DNA from: Luzula sylvatica
Taxonomy: Eukaryota; Streptophyta; Magnoliopsida; Poales; Juncaceae
Length of the DNA stretch: 64,000 nucleotides
Reading direction: 5' to 3'
Assembly (NCBI GenBank): GCA_946800325.1
Contig: OX326957.1
Span: forward strand, 11,947,591-12,011,590
Under the pieces are notes generated by a model that did not search any database, was not told where the DNA came from, and saw nothing but the letters and a program-made list of their open reading frames with translations. The translations under genes were made by a program, and so were the position numbers. The first letter of the stretch is position 1; each line of letters starts with the position of its first letter. Of this stretch, positions 1-12,850 are shown in pieces.

Positions 1-1206
1 CAATACTTTATTGGATTGACTCATTTAAAGAATCTAATCAATACAATTAAACTCTCTCAATTGACGCATCAAATGATGATTTTCATGTTCATGGAGATGT
101 CATATATTTATCCTTCTTATATTGTGTTATTTGAATTTTTTTCAATGGTTATGACATAAATGACACTACTCTTTGGTTTGAGGTATTGTTTGCCTTGCAG
201 TGAGAATTATATTATTCTATCAACTAGTTCCGTTACAGACATGATATTCAATAAATTTTTGATACATTCATCGTACTACATTAAATGAAAAAAAATACAA
301 AACGAAAGATCTATAATATGCTACATTGCATTGCCAAAGAAAAATATATAAATTAACCAAACATTATTAAAGAGTTCAGGACGACCATCTCTACTTATTT
401 TATCACACTTTAAGCTCATCATGGTTAATTCCTCTGCATGATCAAAGGTCCATTTTTCGGCGGACTTGTCGATAATTTCATGTAACCTCTTGTTTTTCAC
501 TGCTTCTCGCGCTTTAGATACAAGCCCTATAGTAGATTCTCCGATAATAAGACGAAGGACAATAACACCAAAAAAATACGTCGGATTTTTCTGTATGTTG
601 TCTAGTTTGTGCTAATTCGGGGTCCATATATCCGATTGTACCTAGAATGGTAGACAGTTCACATAAAGCAGTCGTGTCGGTTCGTTCTATTAGGTGAGAA
701 ATTTCAAAATCACCGAGTTTACTCACAAAGTTCGCATCGAGGAGAACATAAGCAGTTTGAATATTAATCACTTTTAAAACAACAAATGTACACATGACAT
801 TATTTTGAAGTTAAAAAAAAAAAATTTCAGACATTACTTTGATATAAAATATATAGTTTTGTCTAATGGAAGATATTCTATTTGTTGCAGCATATAGTTT
901 GAAAACGGAGGCATAAACCATTACAAGGGATGACAATAGGATGATAATCATTTTATCAAAAAAATACATAACAAATTGTGAAAAGATTTTTGGTGATCAC
1001 TGTTCATTTTTTGTTTCTAAACATTTTGCTAATTGTTGGTACGTAACATTTGGGTACTGCTTCTGATCTAGCAACCGAGAAAAAGAAATCAAAAAATAGT
1101 TTAATATTCAGATTGTACCTCTCGTTTGAATGCTTTCATGCCTTTTGTGCATTGGGAATTTAATCTTTTTACTGCAACAATTGTTTCATGCAGAACACCT
1201 TTGTAT

Positions 1207-1376
1207 TAGTAATGATACAGACCACATCTTTTTTATCACGAATTAACCACACCTGCCACGTGACAGCCAGCTATTGACTGCAGATTTCCACAACTTTTGT
1301 TGCAGCCAATAGCTGGCTGCCACGTGGCAGGTGTGCTTAATTCGTGGTAAAAAAAGTATGGTTTGTATCATTACTC
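1207..1376. mobile_element. Mutator-like MITE in pseudogene exon 9
   Basis: 170 bp with long terminal inverted repeats (about 65 bp each, containing CACCTGCCACGTG) and a 9-bp target duplication CCTTTGTAT at 1198-1206 and 1377-1385. Unit 4 lacks the insert at the matching codon. Confidence 0.8.
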
Positions 1377-1696
1377 CCTTTGTATACATCCAAATGTGCC
1401 TTTTCCAAGTATTAAGGAGTCGCTAAAATTTTGAGTCGCATGCGCCAGCTTTTGTAGTGTGAAATCAGAACGATTTGTCCCCTTGTACAATCTCTCTGCA
1501 CCTTGTAGTTATTCATGGCGTTCTATCGACTTATTCTGGAAAGATAATGAAGTCCAATAATTTCGTTGTAGTATAAATTACTGCTTATAGAAAAAAGATT
1601 TGAAAATACTATTCGGTATGCTTGATGCTACCGAGTCATTATTCATGCTTATTTCCTAATCTCATTAAATTATATTAAACCTGATCATTTTCAAAA

Positions 1697-2319
1697 AAAA
1701 AAAAAAAATTATACCTGCCTCCTCTAATATTCTCTCAATACATTAATGTGTTGGCAATACATAATAAATTTATTAAATTTTAAATTAGGTGGCAAACTGT
1801 ATTTATTAGGCGGCAAACTACATTAATTAGGTGGTAAACCAAATTATTAAAAAAAATTATTTATTTAATATTTTTATTATATTTAATTTAACACATTATA
1901 ATTTATATTATTTGAACATTTTTTATTATTTTTTAAAATAAATATTTTTTATTTTCATTTTCTAATTGTAGCGACATTATTATTTTCATTTGCATTATTA
2001 TATAGTTTTTTTTTTTTTTTTTTTTACGATGTTTTTATTCATGTATTCGTTTAACACATGTTAAATGATATATTAATTTAGTCCAATAATTCTTTTGCCA
2101 ATTTATAGATTTAAATTTCATTAATTATAGTTGGTGGCCAACAAAATTGTTAAAAATGTCAAATAAATTAATGATGCTTGAAACGGTGAATTTTTTTACC
2201 TTATTTTCTTATTTAGGATGAAAAAAAATTAAATATCCATGATTTACCACTATCATTAGCACATACATCAACACATCAATCAATCTAGAAGATTTTAAGG
2301 GTGCATGCATCACCATTCT
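1697..2319 (+). mobile_element. Non-autonomous element of repeat family R1, copy 1
   Basis: About 620 bp, AT-rich, with imperfect terminal inverted repeats (ends like ATTATACCTG and GCATGCATCACCATTCT). Flanked by near-identical 9-mers (TTTTCAAAA 1688-1696, TTTTAAAAA 2320-2328). Internal motifs of the type GGTGGCAAACTG recur. Related copies lie at 7351-8048 and, inverted, at 45822-46440. Confidence 0.6.
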
Positions 2320-2559
2320 TTTTAAAAAGGTTAGAAACTACATGTTGTTCTTGTAACATATTTCGTTCTTCTGCAACCCTTCTCAATTCAACTTGTAGAT
2401 GGAGTGAATCTTTTCCTCTCTATAAATCAAGTATGCTCTTATTTACCGCTAGTAATTTTTGTGAGACCTCTAATCTTTTTTGTCATTTTGGTTTGAAGTA
2501 CCCTAGCAAGAGTTAAATCGATTCCGGTTTCTCTTATTTACCGCTAGTAATCTATTATT

Positions 2560-4700
2560 ATATACAAGGATGTTTCAGTTAAATTGATTTATGTGGTCAA
2601 TGATAACAATCTACGACTTATGTTTATTATTTTCTCAAAGAAATGTATCTACATTATATCATTTATCTCAATTAATATTGTAAATATCTCGATTAGTCCA
2701 ATCAATAATCGATAGTTCACGGTTCACATTTATGTATTTATTTTTCAAAAATATGATCACCGATATTTTGTTGAGTTTGACTGTTGTTTTACCGGTTGAT
2801 CGGACATAATCATGTTTTGTCATTTTTTATTCACAAGTACAACACAACTGATTTCGTGCAAACTCAAAATTTTAAATTCGGATTCAAAATTTGAACTTTG
2901 AAGATTTATTTTTGATTTTGTACAATGCCTCTTAATTTGATTTAATTTGTATATAGAATTTGAACCTTCTATTATTATACTTATACTTTATTTTATATTT
3001 GAAATTTGATCTATGATTTAAAAAAATTTAAATAAATCTTAAGTACATTTGAGTAATTTTCAGAAAAAACACCTTCCTTTTGGATACTCCAAAAAATCCT
3101 GACTTTTTGGATACTCCAAAATTCCTCTAACAAAAATTCTCTCTAATAAACTCTTTGGTTACTCCAAATTACTAAATGTTAATCTTGTGCCTCGTCCAGT
3201 TTAACGCATATTTTGCTACACTGATATCAATACATTCTATGAATTAAATTAAAAAGAAGATTTATTAATTTTGAAAAGTTGTCTTATTTTAAATTGATAT
3301 TATGGATTACTAAAATAGACATTAAGTTACATTACATTACATTATTTATGAAAAGTCTTCAATTAATATAATTGAGGGATTGCAATAAGAGCACATCTTT
3401 TGCAAATCTTTCGTACTATAAAATAAAAATTTATATATATTCAAAGATAAGTGGAAAATTCATGTATACTTCTGCAAGTTATTAAAAATACACCTACAAA
3501 ACGAGAAATATCATGGATACAATATCTGTAGAAAATATACAAAAAAAATTATGTATTTTAACTATAAATAATTTCCTAACCTTCCAAAATATCCAAAAAC
3601 TGTCAATATTTTATGATACCGTGTACTTGCAGAATATATATGTAGAAGAGAAATAATTCAGATATTATTTTCAAAATTTTGAAAAAAGAAGGGCATGGAT
3701 AATAATCTCTAATGTTTTACATGAGATATTTATTTATTTATTGAGGTAGCGGAGTGCCCTATCGAAATCCATTAAAATAAAATAATTTTTTTGTAAAACA
3801 AATTATCAATTTGCACGTACAAAAATAAATTTTTGAACATAGGAAAATTGAATTTTATGTAAACAATGCAAGTTACATTTACTGACTCCTAAAATTATGG
3901 CTTGAGCCAGTATGGCAAATGGTCTTGGTCGACGGTCGAAAATTTTATTGTTTTTATTTATTTTATTTTATTGGAAATATCTACAAATTACAGGAGATCT
4001 TTGATATTTGAAGTTTTATGAAATTATGGGTGTGCTAGTGAAATATGCCTAAAAATAAGCTGACCTTGTATATATAAACAGAAATTGTTGCATTACCAAT
4101 CAAGATAACAAATGTATATTTTTTTTGTTGGTTATATTTTTTATTCGAGTACAATATATATTCAACGCATAGTGCCCAGATCAAGATCTATATGTGCATT
4201 GAAATTATTAAATACCCTAAATGTATGTTTTGTGGTATCGTATAGCTAGTTGTAAAATCAATTTATTGCTCGCTAAAAAAAGAAATGATTATTGTAGTTG
4301 TAGATATTCATATTCTCTATTGGCTTATTGAGATATAGATCTCCCCATTATTTTTTTCTTTCAATAAAACTTCATTTAGAAAACTTATAACCTAAGGTCT
4401 TAACTATAGATCGAAAAATTATCAAACGCATTTGCTTGCATCAATCAAATCATGTACAATATACGGGGTTTCTCAAAAGAAAATAATAATAATAATAAAA
4501 AAACCATATAACTTAAAATAAATTAAGTACTTGCTAATAATAATTGAATATTTCATCAAAATTATATTAGTTTAATACTAAAAGTCAACTACTATATTTA
4601 TTATTTTGTGAATAAAAAATATCACAATCCAATAAAAATACGCTAAATTGTTCTGGAAGCCAACCAATTCAATAATAAAAGAGCTATGTTATTGTCAAGA
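2560..4700. repeat. Duplicated upstream flank of the kinase gene (unit 1)
   Basis: Non-coding AT-rich sequence that follows, with indels, the sequence upstream of unit 4 (about 53440-55560). Shared stretches include 'GGTCAATGATAACAA', 'AATTCATGTATACTTCTGCA' and 'AAAAGTCAACTACTATATTTATT'. It shows that a segment larger than the gene was duplicated. No gene is seen in it. Confidence 0.6.
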
Positions 4701-5974
4701 ACAACAATATAACAATAGATTATATAATACAAGAATGACGTGCTTGAAAAATTCCACACGTATTTGTTTCGATTTTTTGTTTATGTAGAATTTTCTCGCG
4801 TAAATGTTTAATTTATTAAAATAAAAATCCATTAAACAATATATTGTGAGGATCGAATTCCATTCGCGCAAATGTCGCCGTTATGATCTTATGTCATCTA
4901 CGACTAAACCAACAATTTCACTAACATCGGATTGCCCGTATTTGTCAGATTGACATGATCGATCTTCAACTATACAAAGCTTAATCTCAAAAACATCTAC
5001 ATTTGAAAATCATTCTTGATATTTGCGGAGTACTTGAACTATGACATGTACGTAAATCATTTGAAATTTCAGTTTATTACGTACACAATTTGGATTTATT
5101 TTCCTAGTCTCCGACCCATTGATCGTATTATGATGATTTTTTTTGTCCATAATGTAAATGACAAATAGATATATTAATTTTATCATAAACCACAAAATCT
5201 TACAATATTATTCACTGTAAACAAAGACGATACAAATATTTATTCACTCAACAAATGTCTTCAAAATCTGGTACCACATTTTATATATAAAACAACAAAT
5301 ACAATAAAGAAGTTAACAATATATGATTAGAAATGACGACATCAAAACATCATAAGAAAGTGTGGTCTTCACTAATGCAAGAATTAGTATAGTAACGAAA
5401 AATAATTAAAACAAGGAAATCAATAGATCTTCGGAAAATTAAGTTTACTAGTAAAATAGCCCGTGGTTCGCAGATTTTCTGATTTAGTTATGGATGCGAA
5501 TTTATTTAACTTATGTTTTGTTATTTTTCCTTGATAATCAAAATAATGAATATAAATTTATTTTCTATCAAATAAATTTACAATTATTGTTCCTAAATAT
5601 AGTGTAACAGAGAGGTTTGTCTTTATTATTTGCTAGCTTCGTTGTAAAAAAAAATATTAATCAGAATAATTAACATGACTATCATTAATTATAAACAAAG
5701 TAAAATACTATAAAACACAATATACCAAATTACAAGTACCAATTCTAGACTCTTTTCTTGTTCATGTGAGGAAATTGCACATTCTCTCTATCAGCCCAAA
5801 TATTTCTTGGTGAACCTAGTTACATGCATAGCTTGAATCAAGGGAAAACTAAAGAACTTCATTTTTCAACATACTTGCTTTACACCAATATTCGTTAAAA
5901 CAAATAAGCCGAAAACGCGTACACTAAACAAATGTTCTACTCTTTGTCATGCTAAGCAATAAAATGTAAAGCCA
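4701..5974. other. AT-rich intergenic sequence
   Basis: No coding region, RNA gene or clear repeat structure recognised. Only short random ORFs occur. Confidence 0.5.
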
Positions 5975-6299
5975 TTATTGTATAGGGATCTTTTGAACCT
6001 CTGTGAGAACATGATATATATTCTCGAAGGCGGTATAAGTATCATGTCTAACCTTAGCTCCCGCGAGGACAATTTTTCCAGGAGGAAAAATGAGAAGCAC
6101 GACTTTTTGGTTGCAAATGTGATATACGAGACCAGGAAATAATTCCGGCTCATACTGTTCAAAATTCGAATAATCAACATCGGAAATAATTCGAAGATGG
6201 TTAATTTAAGTTTAATATAGCACCATGCAATATACTAATCCCTTCAACTCTAATTGGGAATTTCACGCCGCAAGGACCTACTATGTTTTGGATTTTAAA
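5975..6299 (-). pseudogene. TATA-binding protein (TBP) C-terminal fragment
   Basis: The minus strand from about 6166 to the stop at 5975-5977 encodes an open stretch matching the C-terminal repeat of eukaryotic TBP. Visible motifs are [29 protein letters not shown] and [12 protein letters not shown], then a TAA at the expected position. Just upstream (about 6225-6299) a second piece reads FKIQNIVG and VKFPIRVEG, also in TBP order. The two are separated by about 50 bp that breaks the frame. Only the C-terminal part of the conserved core is present; no N-terminal half is seen nearby. It lies beside the 3' side of the unit 2 kinase pseudogene and is absent beside units 1 and 4. Likely a captured or duplicated gene fragment. 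Several conserved positions are changed, for example where the family usually has YRMK. Confidence 0.75.
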
Positions 6300-6523
6300 A
6301 TACCACAAAAAAAAAAATATCACAAAAAAATTAATAATACTTCACAAAAAATAGAATTTGGCTCGATGTCTTGATTAACTTGCGGTGAAAATTTTATTCC
6401 AATTACATCACAAGCTACTGTAGACATGAAATTCAATAACTTTGTGATACATTCATATTGAAATAAATAAAAATAAAACGAAATGAAAGAGCTACAATAT
6501 GCCATTTTCTAGTAATCGTCATA

Positions 6524-7195
6524 TTACTGATGACGAAGTCTTTCAACAATTGGCCAAACGTCAGTAAAGAGATTAGGGCGATCACTTCCTTGTATTTGAA
6601 CACCTTAAACTCAACATGGTCAACTTCTCTGCTTGATCACAGGGCCATTTTCTAGCGGACCCGTCGATAATTTCATGCAATATCTTGTTTTTCACTACTT
6701 CTCGCACTTTAAATACAACCCCTCTGGTCGGTTCTCCGATAATAAGACGAAGGACGCTAACATCAAAAGCAAATACTTTGGATTTTTCCGTGAGCTGTCC
6801 AGTATATTAAAATTCAGGGATCCATATATCCGGGTGTTCCTACAATATTAGACGTCTCACATAAAGCAGTCGCATCGGTTCGTTCTATTAGGTGAGAAAT
6901 CCCAAAATTGCCGAGTTTACTCACAAAGTTCGCATCGAGGAGAACATTGTACGGCTTGAGACCTCCATGAATAATCTGGTTTGGTTTACTCGAATGAAGA
7001 AAAATCAAAGCTAAGCAAATTTCAGCGAAGATAGACTACGGACTTGTCATGTAAGAGAAGTGTTATTTTTATGATTAAGATGGTCTTCGAGACTCTCATT
7101 GGGCAATAACTAATAAACTAATGCAGAAGTTTCATAACATGCTCCCATTAGAATAACAAAATTTTGATGCCAGATGGATGTGAACGAATATCTAC
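6524..7195 (-). pseudogene. Kinase exon 10 pseudogene, unit 2
   Basis: Full-length remnant of the last kinase exon, from the acceptor CAG at 7196 to a TAA at 6524-6526. Matches include LMGACYE-like, FLHSSKPN, LLDANFVSKLG and GISHLIERTD. It has several in-frame stops and frameshifts. The catalytic motif reads HGGLKPYN instead of HGDLKPDN and the DFG region reads NFG, so both catalytic aspartates are lost. No exon 1-9 sequence is recognised next to it. Confidence 0.8.
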
Positions 7196-7350
7196 CTGTA
7201 AACAAAAATAGAATAAAACAAACTATTTGAATATTAATAATTTTTAAAGCGACAAATATACACATGGCACAATTTTCATGTAGAGAAAAATTTCAGACAT
7301 TACTTTGATATAGTTTATAATTTTGTCAAATTTCGAAGATAGACTATTTG

Positions 7351-8048
7351 GAAAAATTATATTTATCCTCTCTAATATCCCTCTCAATATGTTGATGTGT
7401 TAACAATATTTAATAAATAAATTAAATGTTAAATTATTTTAGATAATAAATCATAATATGTGGTAAACAATATTAGTTAGCTGGCAAAGCGTATTAATTA
7501 GATGGCAAGTTACATTGATTAGGTGGTCAACCAAATTATTTAAAAATGATTTGGTTTATTTTGTATTTTCATTATATTTAATTTAACAAACCATAAGTCA
7601 TATTTAATTTGAACAATTTTTTATCATTTTATTTTCATTTTTTTAAGAACAAAATTTTTTCATTTTCATTTTACTTATTTTTGCGAAATAATTATTTTTA
7701 TTTCCATTTTATATTTTTCCTTATTTTTTATGATAGTTTTATTCATGTGTATCCGTTGAACACACACCCAATGGTATATTAATTCAGTCCAATAACTTAT
7801 TTTCTATATTTATATATTAAAATTTGATTAATTATATACGGTGGTATACAAACTGGTTAAAAATATTAAATAAATTAATGATGTATGAAACTGTGGATCT
7901 TTTTTCTCCTTTTTTCTATATAGGAAAGGAAAAAATTAATTGATATTAGTTTACCACTAGAATTAAATTCGGTGTCAAAACATCAACCATCCTAGTAAAT
8001 TTTAAGGGAATGTATATTATCATTCTTCTATTTGTATATCATCATTCT
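7351..8048 (+). mobile_element. Repeat family R1, copy 2
   Basis: Same family as 1697-2319: a left end like GAAAAATTATATTTATCCTC, internal GGTGGTCAACC-like motifs, and a right end like TTTTAAGGGAATGTATATTATC. CTATTTG-containing sequence flanks both ends, with a short tandem repeat on the right. Inserted near the unit 2 intron sequence. Confidence 0.5.
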
Positions 8049-8129
8049 TCTATTTGTTGCAGCATGTAGTTTGAAAATGGAGCTTTAAACCATTAAAGAG
8101 GGAGCATTTCTTCCTGTAATCATATATGA

Positions 8130-8990
8130 AAATAAAATTCAAAAAATAATCCAGTTTCGAAAAATATTTCTAAACTAACCAAAACTGGAGTTTAAAATTC
8201 TGATAGCACCTGATTTTCAAAACTCGGTTGATTAGTTAAATTAAACTGTGATCAAGTCTTTCGTCATATAATTAAAAAAGACCGGGTTTATAAAAATTGG
8301 TCGAGAATTGAATTGAAAAAAATATATATTTGTCCCCGGATTTTACTCCTATAATTTTTATATTCTAATCAACATATTTAATTAACATAGTAATCAATAC
8401 ATTTCATATAATTAACAATTAATAATATATGTAATTAACATTCATTTGAATTCCTAAATATAAATGAATATTAATTAATTATTAATTATATATATATTTA
8501 ATTATTATGTTAATTAATTGTGTTAATAGGAATATAGAGAATTCAGCTGGGGGCCTTGAAGAAAAGTAGACATTTCACTTTATTTTTTAAGTTCATGTTA
8601 TTGTAAAGAAAAGAAAATTTACTTTTACCCAAGTTTTCCCCTTCAAATTCTCTATATTCGAATTAACATAATAATTAAAAAACTAATCATTGATAATTAA
8701 TTAATATTTATTTTAATTTATGAATTCAAACAAAATTTAATTATGTATTAAATTAATTGTTAATTATATGACTTGTGTTAATTATTATGTTAATTCTATT
8801 TATTAACTAGAATATAAAAGTATAATGGTAGAATTTGGGGACAAATGTTTTATATGAATTGAATTAAATATGGGTTTTATGAACCTGGTCAGTTTTTCAA
8901 TTATTTTTCAAGTACAGTCTTAATCGTGTTTTAGTTTAACTAATCAACCGGATTTTAAAATATTTTTTTTTTTACAAATAACCATGTGAA
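8130..8990. mobile_element. Fold-back (inverted-repeat) element
   Basis: Left arm (about 8160-8400) and right arm (about 8780-8990) are imperfect inverted repeats. A motif like CGGTTGATTAGTTAAA occurs on one arm and its complement on the other, and TTTGTCCCC- and GGGGACAAA-containing segments are mirrored. A one-sided relative lies at about 35890-36230. No coding capacity. Confidence 0.5.
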
Positions 8991-9148
8991 ATAAGTTTAT
9001 TAACGAAACAACCAAACACACCGAAGTTTTTTGAGGAAATGTCTTTTGCGGAGTTCCATTCCCCACCTTGCTGGATATCAAACTCAGCCTTTTTTTTAAA
9101 TTTTTCGTTAGCAGCTAAACAAAAAGAATTAAGCCAGCCAACAAAAAC

Positions 9149-11041
9149 TGTCACACACCAAAAATAAAAATGGAAAAGGGTGCGACAACCCGCCAGTATA
9201 CAACTCGTATACCACAGGCTCTCATATGAAAACATCACAAAACAAGATACTAAACTGATTCGAAAACAACGACAACACACATAGATATACATACATTACG
9301 GAATTAAAATAATAATACAAAACTATTGCGAAAGCATAAAATATATTAATACGAAACTCAATATCGTAGACGTTCTCACTCTCGAAGTACCCGCAACTCC
9401 CGATATTAGACCTTCGATACCTTAACTAAAAATATGTAAATCGAAAGGATTAGTCACGGAAGTGACTAAGTGAGTGAAACCTCGTTAAAAGTAGTCATAA
9501 CTAAAATAAGTACTTTTCAAATAAGTTCATAAAATAATATCGTATAAATTCAAATCGTATCTTTTTGAAAATATATCTCAAAATACTTGCCCCGGTTTTT
9601 CAAACTCAAAATCGAAATCAAATCGATTACCTTCGGATCTAATCATATACGTACTAATACTTTTACCCGGACTGAGGGCGCAAATAACACTCGACTGAAG
9701 TGCCAACCCGAGCTGATAGCGAGTCACACACGGGCTGGAACAAAACATAAAGCTCGGGAAGCGCGAATTCCCTACAAAAATGAGCTGACGACGGATATCC
9801 ATGCGCCACAGCCAGACCCCTCATGTATCGGGACTTTGCACTACATCAAGTTTGCTACGCAATTCCCTCCATAGAGCGCCACGGGGTCACGCGACACTAC
9901 ACGTAACAAACTAAAACATACCGGAGGAGCCGCGTATGTTCACATATGACCCTCTTTCAAAACCATAATCCCGGCTTACGTTTTATCCAAATAAAATTCT
10001 ACATATATATAGAGTCTCTCGGAGACTCTCTTTAAAATCGTAAATCTTGTTTACGGTTTATCCAAATAAAGTCTTTCTCATAATAAAATATTATAACCAT
10101 ATAATTTACTAAATAACTTTCATAAAACGAAACACGCTTTTTAGCGCAAATCATTTCTGAAAACAAATTCGAAATATACCTTCTATATTGGAATGAATAT
10201 CCAAATTCAAAATAATAATTTCACAAATCATTTAAAATCATAAATCTTCGTACTTGTTATTCAAAATCATTTCCAAATATATCACTAATATCAAATTCGA
10301 ATCATAATTCTAAATCATTATCCAAATTCATTTTATTTATCAAATCCTCTAGTTCGAAATCATATTTTTATATATATCATTAATATCATAAATTATCATA
10401 ATTATATTCAAAATCCGTTTCTCAAAATATCACTATATCCTAAACGAAATAATATACGTTTTCGTAATTCAACACGCTTTTTGGAACAAAATCCGTTTTA
10501 ATCAAAATAGGTATAAATAATGGTAAAAAGGGAGAATAACACTCACAGATTGATCGAACTCGATCGACGCCAAGACGGATTCGAAAACCTTGCTCCGAAA
10601 TCGAAAATAAATCTTCAAAACTCACTAGACCACAGAAATACATCTCGACACCTTGATTCTCTAATTGCCTTAATTTCTCCATAAACTAGAATCCCCACAA
10701 GCTATCTTCTCTCTCTTCTTACTTTGGCGAATGACTTGCGAAGAAGTGAATGAAATATCTCTCACGACTCGCACAGACACTAGGGAAGAGGGGAGAATTG
10801 TGGCAAACATATCCACAGGCACATGAATGGAATGGTGCGGCCCAATAAAAAGGAAAGGAAATTGCACTTTTTCAAATATAACCTTCATATTTTCTAATTT
10901 ACAAAAATTCTAAATATTTAACCTAATATAATTTTTCAAAATCCTAAATGGTGTTCTGAAAATTCACTGAGAATTTACTAATATATTATTTTACTAAGAA
11001 TAATAACAAATATTAAAACCCTATTTTTAATATTTATTACA
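9149..11041 (-). mobile_element. Solo LTR, Ty3/gypsy-like
   Basis: 1893-bp block that begins TG and ends CA, with a 5-bp target duplication AAAAC at 9144-9148 and 11042-11046. On the minus strand it starts TGTAATAAATATT and ends GTGTGTGACA. No primer-binding site or coding region follows, so it is a solo LTR left by recombination. Its length and style suggest a chromovirus (Tekay/Del-like), which is an inference. It is more GC-rich than its surroundings, and short ORFs inside are not credible genes. Confidence 0.65.
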
Positions 11042-11230
11042 AAAACAAAAAGAAATAAATCACCTAGGCTGCGTTTAAAATCCCGCCATGCGGGCCATGA
11101 AACTCCGCCTTTTTTACGTGTGTTTTTTAAATCCCTAATTAAAAAAGTCCGAGTTTGAAATTCTGCCGGAATTTTCAATTGAAAAATTGATATTTGCTCG
11201 AAATTTGTAATTTGTGAAATGCATACAATT

Positions 11231-11510
11231 TGATTAAGAGGTCAGGGTCGAACCGTAACCATTGGTTGGATAAAGGATTGCATGGATCCATAGAAAACCA
11301 AAGTAGTCAGGTATGGTCAAACCGTAATTATGGTCGTACAAAAAAGTTTTATATGGGCCACGGATTAGCTGCTCAAATTGTCAAGTTTGTGTGATTGATT
11401 AAGTGGTCGTGGTCGAACCGTAACCATTGGTCGGCTAAAATTCACACGGGTCCATGGGATTTGATTAAACGGTCTTGGTCGAACATTAACCATTGGTCGG
11501 CTAAAGAACG
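11231..11510. repeat. Degenerate tandem repeats
   Basis: At least three imperfect copies of a segment containing GGTCGAACCGTAACCATTGG separated by variable spacers. They may belong to the gypsy-like remnant that follows. Confidence 0.5.
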
Positions 11511-11519
11511 AGATGGGGA

Positions 11520-12356
11520 TCATTTAAGCAATATTCAAACAAAAGAAAGAAAATAAAAGCTTTTGCAAATAAAATCGAAGAATAATCAACAAAGATTGAG
11601 AAAAATAAAAACTAAATTTTAAAAATCGAGCGCAATTTGGAGAATTTAGTCGAGATCAAATATGAACCAAGTACTTATGTACCGAACGGTTTTAAAAGTG
11701 ACACTTTACATTATTTTTTACAAAATAGAAAAAAGGGATTTTACTAATGTTTTTTCATGATAAACCTTGTGATTTATGGTGTAAAAAGATTTCAAGTGTG
11801 AAGTTTAATCATCTACATCGGGTGAGACAATTAGCTCTAAAAAACTCTTCAAATTGTGAATCTCTTCATTGAAAATAGACTAGATGATTGATATAATTCA
11901 ATATGAGGGACATATGATGAAATGGGAGTAAATATCTTTACTTGTGAAAATTGAATTTTTTTATAGATCAATACCTTTTCAACAAAACATAAACATGCAC
12001 TTCTCTTTTTTCAATTCTATATTTTATTCTATTTTTGTTTGAGGACAAACAAGTTTTAAGTGTGAGGATATTTGATAAGGGAAACTTTCATCATCTTTTA
12101 CATACAGAAAATATATAATTTAAATACTCAAACATGAATAAAGTTTAAGAAATATTTATAAATCCAAAAATACGTAATAAAATATTTTATTACGTATTTT
12201 TGTATTAATGTCAGGTGAAAAAGACAAAATCTCGAAAAAGGACTGTTGGTGGAATCGTCTCGTCCTCCCGATTGATTTGATATATCATATGATGATATTT
12301 GATGGAAGGATCGATGAATGAGAAATCGAGATGAACGACGAGGAAGAAGGAGGTAT

Positions 12357-12417
<61 letters not shown>

Positions 12418-12850
12418 GAAGCGAGATGCAAAGTAAGAAGTATAGGCGGCGGGCTGTTTACCTAGGTTAAGCTGTAGGAAATCAATTCCGAGTTTGTGAA
12501 ATCCAGAGAGGTATTAATATGGAAAATAAGGATTGAAAATTCTGGAATTCAAATTCTGGATTCTTATTTGTCTTAATTTTTATAAGTAGAAGAGGGTATT
12601 TAGGAGTAGTTATTTTTAGATTAGGGCAAATACTCTCAAAACTATAAAATGTAAGATTCCAATTTTTTAAATGAAATGCAATAGAAGTAAGATAAAAAAG
12701 TCTACTCTATTTTTCTCAAAAAAAAAATGACTCGTCTCAAGAAGAACACACACGGACCACGCATTTATGAATATTTTCTGTTGAATTAATGAAATATGCT
12801 GAATCTTTGAGGAATATCCTCAAGGATATATTTGGTTTTTTTTTCCTCAT
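11520..12850 (+). mobile_element. Probable Ty3/gypsy remnant with 3' LTR start
   Basis: Sequence ending GAGGACAAACAAGTTTTAAG then GTGTGAGG resembles the polypurine-tract region of Athila/Tat-type elements. It is followed by TGATAAGGG at 12071, a typical LTR start. The next 0.7 kb looks like LTR sequence with a poly(A)-site-like stretch. The right LTR end and a target duplication were not found, and no protein domains remain. Confidence 0.35.
12359..12414. repeat. (GA)n microsatellite
   Basis: Uninterrupted GA dinucleotide run of about 28 units inside the putative LTR. Confidence 0.95.

Larger units (their letters stand above)
354..2515 (-). pseudogene. USP-kinase pseudogene, unit 1 (kinase and coiled-coil remnants)
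   Basis: Degraded copy of exons 8-10 of the unit 4 gene. The exon 10 remnant (about 354-749) keeps LLDANFVSKLGDF and GTIGYMDPE. A deletion joins the upstream intron straight to this point and removes the start of the exon, including the catalytic HGDLKPDN. A 2-nt deletion at 'SDVF' shifts the frame. The exon 9 remnant (1119-1206 plus 1377-1535) has an in-frame TAA and a 170-bp MITE within the glycine-loop region. The exon 8 coiled-coil remnant (about 2335-2515) has stops and is separated from exon 9 by a 620-bp repeat. USP exons 1-7 are missing: sequence similar to the gene's 5' flank starts by about 2560. Clearly non-functional. Confidence 0.8.

Noticed and set aside
9578..10888. ORFs of 70-95 codons on both strands in a GC-richer block
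   Set aside because: They lie inside the solo LTR, overlap each other on both strands and match no domain I recognise.
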